Source: Camillea tinctor
Lineage: Eukaryota; Ascomycota; Sordariomycetes; Xylariales; Xylariaceae
NCBI GenBank assembly: GCA_022578605.1
Contig: MU394111.1
Coordinates: 186,001 to 250,000 of the forward strand
Length of the DNA: 64,000 nt
Reading direction: 5' to 3'
Made by a program: the position numbers and the translations under genes
Part shown: piece by piece, positions 57,122 through 64,000 of the stretch
Layout: each line of letters starts with the position of its first letter
How positions within the stretch are numbered: the first letter of the stretch is position 1
Notes under the pieces: model-generated
What the model was told of the DNA's origin: nothing
The model's database searches: none
The model's input: the letters and a program-made list of their open reading frames with translations, nothing else

Positions 57122-58965
57122 GATGTTGGCTGCCTCGATGGAAACGGGCAGATCAGGCCAATGCTATTATCTCTGCTAATTAGTTGATTGTTATTATTAT
57201 TTTATGTCAAACAATTCTAAGGTGGAGGAAAGAAACAGGGTGGCCGGGAATCGAGGGAGAAGAGGAAGCAAGGGGAGACAATGAAAGTACTTCTTTTAAG
57301 TGAAGGGAGATGATGCAAAGGGAATAGAGGAAGGGAGAAGGAAGAGGTGATGGATGAGAGAGAACTTACTTGATTATAGGATCTACTTGTAATTGAGGTG
57401 AAGGTTGATCATAAGATAGTGGAAAGAGGAGGGAAATAAAAAGTGATGACAATGATGATGGTTGATGAATAGATGATGATGATGATGATGGTGATGATGT
57501 AGAATTACCTTTCGGGTAGTTGGGTAGTTGTGGAGTATGTTTTAGTCTTGGATGGAATTACACCATTTCATAAAAAGAAATAAAAAATAAAAAAGGAAAG
57601 AAAACAAGACCCTGTCGCTGTCCCGGATTTCCAATATTATTTGATTTAGGTAAGGCAGGTTAGTAACCAGGTTAGACAAACTAAAAGGGTTGCCTAGGAA
57701 AGCTTAGAGAAAGGGAGAAGGAAGGTGCTGATTTAACGTTTAATAGCAAAGTGCAATGACGATGGTGATGATGCTTGTGCGAGAATGCATCACGTCACTC
57801 TTCTGTATTATTTTCCTTGTTCACCACTTGCACAAGCTCAGCTGGTTACTCAAGGTAAGGTACTTGTACCTAACTACTTATTTACTCGTTTACTTAGCTC
57901 AGTACATACATTGATACCTACAAACCTAACCATCAAGTTACCAAAAATGATTCCCATTCAATTAAATTGATATACCTGGCCTTTAATGTGGTATTGGACC
58001 AGCTTGAACTTGCATTAATTCCGTCCGCCTGGTTCCAGATGATGAGACATATATGGACAAGACGGGTATACGTGTTATGGCAACCTTTGGCTAGATGGAT
58101 CGTGCACATTCAATAGTATGTGTGTATCGATGTTCGACTTATTATTATCCCTGTTGGGTCATTTCCATAAATGACGTACAGGTATATTGTATGTACATAC
58201 ATTCCCTCCCATCCTGCATTGGATTACAAAGGGACAACGAGCTGCACAACCTTGTATATGTCAAAGGTAGGAGGTAGGTAGAAGTTAGTATCGATAGAAA
58301 TCTCGATCGTTGCGGTGGCAGCTTTGTTCAGCAGAAAATAAACAATGACCTGTTGAATCTTCTAAACCTAGAGCTTAGGAATAAATGCTCCGGTGATGTC
58401 ATACAAGTTAGCTTAAGCCTTTCAAGCACTATATGTACCGGACCACCGGTCATGGAAAGTGTGGGGTGTGGGGAGCTAGGTACCTAAGCTGAGGCCTTAG
58501 CTGCCCATTGCTTGGTATGCTGTGGCTAGTGGATGGGGCTTGTAATGATACTCAAGTAACTTAGAAAACTAGATAAGAAAGGTACAGAGCATTTCAAAGA
58601 AATCAGAGCGCCCCAGAATTTCAGAAACGTTCATTTAACAAAAAGCAATATAGGTATTTAGGTAGTTAAGTAAGTAAAACCATATCTCTAAAAAAAAAAA
58701 AAAAAAAACCGACACATTGCAATATCCCGCCAATATGTATGTGTAACCTGCTCCATTGCCTTGCTCTCCCAGTGCCATTTGGTATCCCTAAAACCCCATG
58801 CATCCCATCTATCATGCCATCAATGTCGTGAAAAGGAGAAGAAAAAAAAATAAGAATAAAGACCAAAAAAAGTAGTAGGTAGGGAAGTAATCGGGAGCGA
58901 ATAATAGCTTCCAAGAGGGAACAATTAAGAAAAAGGAGGTATGTATGTAATAAATGTGTTCGTCA
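57122..58965. other. Intergenic upstream of the Ish1-repeat gene
   Basis: Purine-rich DNA near the Ish1 start (57.2-57.5 kb), an imperfect GAT microsatellite, then AT-rich DNA with TAGGTACCTA at 58477..58486 and the 3' UTR of the SH3 gene. No gene supported. Confidence 0.45.
57450..57499. repeat. Imperfect (GAT)n microsatellite
   Basis: Runs of GAT with a few single-base interruptions; the purest part is 57472..57499. Located about 330-380 bases upstream of the Ish1-repeat start codon. Confidence 0.75.
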
Positions 58966-61592
58966 TCACGATGTGTGGCTCCCGATAGTCATTCTCCGAA
59001 TCCTGACCGCGGGCAGCCCGTGCAGCCCAAAACTGAGCTTCTTCGTCTTCCGTTCCAGCGAGTCAACCTCGTCATCGTGAAAATCGTTTTCGTCGCGGAG
59101 CGTCTCCACCTTGATATGCGATCGCGGGAAGAGCCCGACGCGCCCGTTCTTTCGCCGGCCGGACCAGCACCAGTCGTCCTGGTTTAGCCCTGCACGAATC
59201 CATCAGGTTAGCTAGTCGTCTCAGTAGCGACAGAGAAGCATATATAATATATGGGATGAAAAGAGGGGAAGGGGGGAAAAGAAAAGAAGAAAAAAAAAGA
59301 GAACCTACAGCTAACATTAAAAATCGTCTCCTCCTTATCGAATTGTAGCCACCCTGTCGCCGGGTCCTTAGCATCCCACCTCCACCTCGTCGTCACCATC
59401 ATGCTGCCACTCCCCGCTGCCCCGGCCGATGACCCGGGCGAGTGCGCGGGCGCCTCGAGCGCGACCAGCTTCGCGGGGAAGGACCCCCAAGCGCCGTCGT
59501 GCCAGCCCGTGCACCAGCGGCCCTTCCACCGGTCGGGGAACTCGATGCCCACCACGCGCGCACCCTCTGCGAACCGGAGCACGTCAGCGGTGCCGCCGTC
59601 CGGGTCCTCGAGCTCGCGGCCGTAGCGCTTGATGTGGGCCTTAAGGGCCACGCCCGATGGCAGTAAAGCAAGGGCTGCCGCATCGGGCAGCGGGCTGGGC
59701 GCCGGCCCGTGCGGGAAGTGCAGGTCGTAGTCGTCCTTCCAGGGATCGTCGTCGGCGATCTCGCCGTACAGCACGGTCACACCAGGCACCTCGGGCAGCG
59801 GCTGCGGGTGTCGGGCAAGGTGCGCGAAGAGCTGGTCGTGGTGCGCGAATACGGTTGCGTCATCTGCATGTACCGTGTATCCTTTCTGCGCGCAGAAGAG
59901 ACACCCGTACTGCGTTGTGAATGCTGTTGCCGAGATCATGTGCGACTTGTATAGAAACCGCAGCCGGTAGTGCACCCCTGCTTTCGAACGGTTCCCGCTG
60001 ATCGGCAGCTTCGTCTGCAGCATCAGCTTGGACACGCTAGCAGAGTTCTCGCTCTTGTGTGTGTCGAGCTCAACTTCGAGCATGCTTTGCGCGAATTCGC
60101 AGTCCACGCACCGGGCAATGGTTCGTCGACTCCCCTGTTTTTAGCTTACTGTAAGCTGAGAAGTCACAAAATGGGCTTGTCTCCCGCCCGACTCGTCATG
60201 GGAATAACACATTAGGCAAAGGTATAGGGCAAAAAAAAAAAAAAGCTTACATATTCCATGACCGATTTAGTAGCTGCCTTGGTTCCCTTAGCTCTATACT
60301 TGTGCGCTCCGGGGCAGAACCCTTTCTGAAGATACAAGCTGCTTTCCAGACCAATCTGGAAACCAGTGGTCAAGCTTTTTTGGCGGACAAGCAGCTCATC
60401 TACGGGAATAAGCCCATCCTCAAAGGTTGGTATGGGCTCATGTTCGAGTGCAGGAGCAGAATTGGGCCGATATAGGGGTGGAAGAAGAGTGTTCGGCTCT
60501 TCAGAGTATTCCTCGCTAGCCGTTCTAGCAAGTGGCCAACCTATAGAGGTAGCTCTTTGATCGCTCGTTGGTATATTTGATGACGATCGGTGACCTGAGT
60601 CAAAACTGCCGGTGCCTGTAAATGAGGAGGATCGGCTGCAGGCCGTGGCGGGGCTGTACGGGACGCTCAATGGCTTCGGCACAAGAGCCTCTGCGCCTTC
60701 GGGTACACTACTATCTCGCCCATTAATAATATGGCCTATGTAAGGATCGCATTCCGGTATGGTGTTGTGTATCGGCCAGAACCCCGTCCCGCTGGTCTGC
60801 TCCCTAACCCATGCTGATATTCGGGACCCGGATGCGGCCAGTCGTGGATTCGCACCCGAGGGATTGGTTGGCTCAGGCACGAGGCTAATGCAATCGCGTT
60901 CGGCTCCTAGTATGTCGAGGCTGGAGGGTTTCCTGCTCGCGGTGCCGACGCTCTCCTGGTAAGTACTGCCATATCCTGGAAATGGACCTCCTCTATCACT
61001 CGTACCCTGCTGTTGCTTAGACGGTGGTATCGTTGGGATAGATCTATCGCTCGGTGTTGACATAGAGGGTGCGTGTGGCGAGTACGGCCATATGGAAGGA
61101 TCGTCAATTCGCATCCGTTTTACCGTCTCTAGGAGCGCCAAAGCATATGTCTTCGAAGCGGCCTGGACTTGGGCGAATCGGTCCTTGTCGAAGGAGTCCA
61201 CCTGGACGAAGTCATCCAGATCATAGAGCAGGTCCTCCAGGTGCCTTTGACTCTCGATGATACCGTCTATGCCCCCGTTAGTAGCCTTCCCACACATCGT
61301 GTTCGTCACCGGGCGCCGGGTGGTATTCACCGTTGTATCGCAAGGCCTCCTTGAACGCATCGCCATGTTTATCGACTTGTGATTTCCAGAGCGGTGTCAA
61401 TTTCTGTAGCGCGCGCTCCCCTTCTTTTACCAGAGCCCGGGCCGATCTGGCCATGACCTTGACATCCGATGAGACGGCATCGTCACCATTGTCGTGATGG
61501 TCACAAGCCTCGGCATTGGCCACGGCCTCCTTCCCTCGCTCGACAACCTCGCGGAATGGCTGGATGATTAGTTCTTCGACGTCGATGCCCAT
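58966..61592 (-). CDS. Protein with two SH3-like domains and a disordered middle; function unknown
   Basis: Exons on the minus strand: 61592..61331, 61266..60251, 60134..59309, 59189..58966; 775 residues, all joins in frame. Residues about 1-130 are helical (MGIDVEELIIQPFREVVERG..., then ESQRHLEDLLYDLDDFVQVD). About 130-430 is Ser/Pro/Thr-rich and probably disordered. A compact region follows with YGCLFCAQKG...VFAHHDQLFAHLARH, a C2H2-like metal-binding pattern. Then comes an SH3-like stretch (FAEGARVVGIEF...GAWGSFPAKLVALEAP) and a second, better SH3 (LQFDKEETIFNVSWLNQDDWCWSGRR...VGLFPRSHI) formed across intron 3. The frame continues upstream to Met 61973, but that part reads like leader, so Met 61592 is preferred. 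No membrane segment. It may be a scaffold or DNA/actin-linked adaptor; this is inference. Confidence 0.78.
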
Positions 61593-63206
61593 GGTGAGGG
61601 AATGCTGCGCGCGCAGGCTTTGGTCGACGTGGGAATGGAAAATGTAAAAGTGCGCGTGCCCGTCAATTTGGCTCCATCCGAAAAGTAGTATGTAAGTAGT
61701 ACCACCAGCCTGGAGCCGGGTAATGGATGATCGCCCCCACCGCCGTCGGTTCGGTGTCCTTAATGCGGTAGGATCAGCAGTCGCACAGAGATGACAAGCA
61801 AAAAAAAAACGGGAAAAAAAAGCTGCGCAGGCTTGCGTTGGCCGCTCGAACTCGTTCGTGGCGGGTTGTGATGGCAGCAAGAACTCCCGAGGGGACGGTA
61901 CGCTAAGCACGGCTTTCAAGTTGAACAAGGGGCGGTCCAGCAGGTTTTTTATGTCTTGAGAAGACCCTGTCATACCCGGTTCTTATCAGCCGTATGGACG
62001 GCATATTGGGTTAGTTTTAAGCACCACCATGTGAGAGATTTTGATCCATCAAGACCCGGCTCAGCTTGGCTTAGCTTGTATTCCCCGCTGATCCAGCTTG
62101 GCACAAGTTGAGATAAAAAAGGCTCAGCCTACCGCTATTCTATGCCGTGTCTGACGAATCAACATCTTGCTTATTCTTTACCGGTGGGGGGATAGTAGGG
62201 TAAGAGATGTGCATGTGAGACGAAAAGAGGAAAAGAAGAAGAGAGAAAAAAGTAATACTTAGTGAGCCTCGCTAAGATTGTTGGTGATAAAAACAATGCA
62301 GAGAAGTTTTTAAGGCTTGGGTGGTGGAAGCTTATACTATGTAAGCCTATATTTGGTATTAGGTATTAGGTTAAACTAATCAGCTAATGTATCTGAACAG
62401 GTCCCACTGGTGTGTAACGAATACCCCGTTGAGTTTCTCAGTTTTAGGCTCTAAGTTCCTCGTGTTGCTTCTATAATCTAAACTCAGCTCAAAGGGTTCC
62501 CCTTCCCTGCAAAAACTAGCCCTGCGAATGAAACCCAAAGTTTTCGTAATAAAGCCGGGGATACGCCCACCTGACACTATATGAGAGAATCTTTATACCT
62601 ACCTAGGTAGATACTTACATATGTACCCACAGACGTTTAAATTGTACGTCATTATGTACTATGTATGACCTTTTAATTTGGAAGTGAGAGCCTTCTAAGT
62701 TAATATTTTGTAGATAAATGTTGTAAGCAATGGCTTGCTAACATCAATCATACCTCACCTAGTATAGTGAGTGTTAACGTTGATCAATTGCTATCAATTG
62801 AGACACCTCATATATCGTATCGATCAAATCTATAACTCAACCCTTAAGCCAATAGCATAATGCTATATACACTATTAATAGCCTATAAAGTGTCCATAAA
62901 GTGTCCATGCGCGATTAACACATGGGATAAACAAGCGATCAAGCGATCTTTTTCCACTCTTCCTCGGCGCAGCCACCCCCCTAGTATGCTCCCCTAGTAT
63001 AGTCGACAATTGTTTGCAACAGGTAATATTACCCCCAAGGGCCCAAGAGCACCCTGCTCAAACAAACGCAATGCATGCAAAGAACTAACGAAAATGCTAC
63101 CTCGTGGTATTAAAAGAATAAAATGGAAGAATTCTTTTTTAATTTTCGACATGCATCCGTGCGGCTCTCCCGATCAAGATGACATGTCAATTTCTTTTCT
63201 CCCTAA
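61593..63206. other. Intergenic, left flank of the inverted-repeat element
   Basis: Promoter side of the SH3 gene, then AT-rich DNA. It contains TACCTAGGTA at 62600..62609 and the 11-bp direct repeat ATAAAGTGTCC twice at 62885..62906. No gene supported. Confidence 0.45.
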
Positions 63207-63211
63207 CCTAT

Positions 63212-63471
63212 CAGGCGGGCGTCAAAATACTTTTCTCACCTGTTCCCATTTACCATAAACGACACTACCTGCTTTTACTAGCCATAAATGGTTATTTTTT
63301 AATTAATAAATAAATAAAAATTATAACTAAAAATAAAAATAGCTTACATTGCTTAATGTTTATATTTTAAGTTTTTTTCATTATAAATTTGTTGTTGTTT
63401 TGCTAATATCATTAAGGAAGTGGGTTGTTTAAGAGACTTGTGGATGGGAAAAGTATTTTGACGCCAGCCTG
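63212..63471. mobile_element. 260 bp MITE-like element with 24-bp terminal inverted repeats and 5-bp target duplication
   Basis: The left end (63212..63235) begins CAGGCGGGCGTCAAAA and the right end (63448..63471) is its reverse complement over 24 positions with one mismatch. Directly outside both ends stands CCTAT (63207..63211 and 63472..63476), a target-site duplication. The inside is AT-rich and codes for nothing of note, so it would be a non-autonomous DNA transposon moved by a transposase elsewhere. The superfamily is unclear: the ends start CAGG as in some hAT elements, but hAT duplications are 8 bp. Confidence 0.8.
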
Positions 63472-63476
63472 CCTAT

Positions 63477-64000
63477 ATCATTATATGTGTCGACCTAAAT
63501 GATAACGGAGGATAGGGAATCGCCCCAGAGTTGAATCTCCCCCACATCCCGTAGCACGGGTATGGGTCTCGCATCTAGAATCGCTCCCCCCGAAATAAAT
63601 TTGGGGATACCAGATCCGGTTCCACGACGGACAGGAATGAGCTGCATGAGGTACCTATATGTTAGATAACCTACACACATAGGGTATCGCATACTTCCAA
63701 ACCTAGCGTATTACTCCTAGTCCAGCCTAGGTAGGTAGGAATGTAGCTATCTTCTTCTGCAGCTACTCAATTATGTGGGGAAGGGGGGAGGGAGAGCTTG
63801 GGAAAGAGAAAAAGGAAAGGAAAAAAAAAAAGAATTATTCTACAAGTGTTCTAAGTTGAAAGCTCTCTCGGTCAACGAGAGTAGGTTAGTTTGGGATCCC
63901 GGACCATCGCCGCCACGTGGGTGGAGGAAAGGGAGGCTGGCTTAAGGACCGATTAGGCAAGTAAACATGTGCCAGAGTTTCCTCGGATTCACATGGGGTA
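63477..64000. other. Right edge, nothing recognised
   Basis: A mixture of AT-rich and purine-rich DNA with a CCTAGGTAGGTAGG run near 63727. No coding region or RNA gene can be supported before the window ends. Confidence 0.4.

Noticed and set aside
61593..61973. Extra 127 residues at the N-terminus of the SH3 protein from Met 61973
   Set aside because: Composition is leader-like, with low-complexity Phe/Ala runs; Met 61592 starts the regular helical sequence. Not fully excluded.
62885..62906. Tandem ATAAAGTGTCC x2
   Set aside because: Two 11-bp units only, with no link to a gene or element; likely slippage.

Overview
The window is nuclear DNA of a filamentous ascomycete (Pezizomycotina, most likely a Sordariomycete). 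The evidence is many short 52-200 base introns with GTAAGT-like donors and CTAAC/CTAAT branch points, fungal gene families (GH7 cellobiohydrolase, Zn2Cys6 regulator, A-T-R NRPS-like reductase, Ish1-repeat protein), long pyrimidine-rich leaders, and a pair of diverged repeats whose differences look like repeat-induced point mutation (RIP). The species cannot be named from the sequence alone. There are no operons. Exon coordinates in the entries were worked out by hand from splice signals, reading frame and family motifs.

Layout. 0.7-12 kb: a Grx3/4-type monothiol glutaredoxin (+), a membrane-anchored multicopper oxidase (-) and, across a 3.8 kb divergent gap, a Zn2Cys6 transcription factor (+). 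14-21 kb: extracellular carbohydrate turnover, with a GH13 alpha-amylase carrying a CBM20 starch-binding domain (+), a thioesterase-superfamily protein (-) and a GH7 cellobiohydrolase without a cellulose-binding module (-). 22-29 kb: AT-rich and gene-poor, with two copies of one repeat (one heavily G-to-A/C-to-T mutated), a small unknown two-exon gene, and a type-B carboxylesterase broken by a nonsense codon and a frameshift. 29.8-33.2 kb: a complete NRPS-like adenylation-thiolation-reductase. 34-43 kb: a kinesin with a large motor-domain insertion (-), then a 3.9 kb gap holding a short upstream ORF and a strong hairpin before a very acidic unknown protein (+). 44.6-54.8 kb: an MFS alpha-glucoside-type permease (+), a nine-exon SNF2/RING ATPase (+) and a GH31 alpha-xylosidase-like enzyme (+). 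55-61.6 kb: an Ish1-repeat protein with signal peptide and C-terminal KDEL (-) and a protein with two SH3-like domains (-). At 63.2 kb lies a 260 bp inverted-repeat element flanked by a 5 bp duplication.

How the genes fit together. Amylase, cellobiohydrolase, permease and the GH31 enzyme suit a plant-biomass or plant-associated life: secreted hydrolases release oligosaccharides, the permease imports them, and the GH31 enzyme, which has no signal peptide, would act inside the cell. They are scattered, so no co-regulated cluster is claimed. The NRPS-like gene has no recognisable tailoring partner beside it. The most informative signals are the RIP-like repeat pair beside the broken esterase, the terminal-inverted-repeat element with its target duplication, and the uORF-plus-hairpin leader of the acidic protein.
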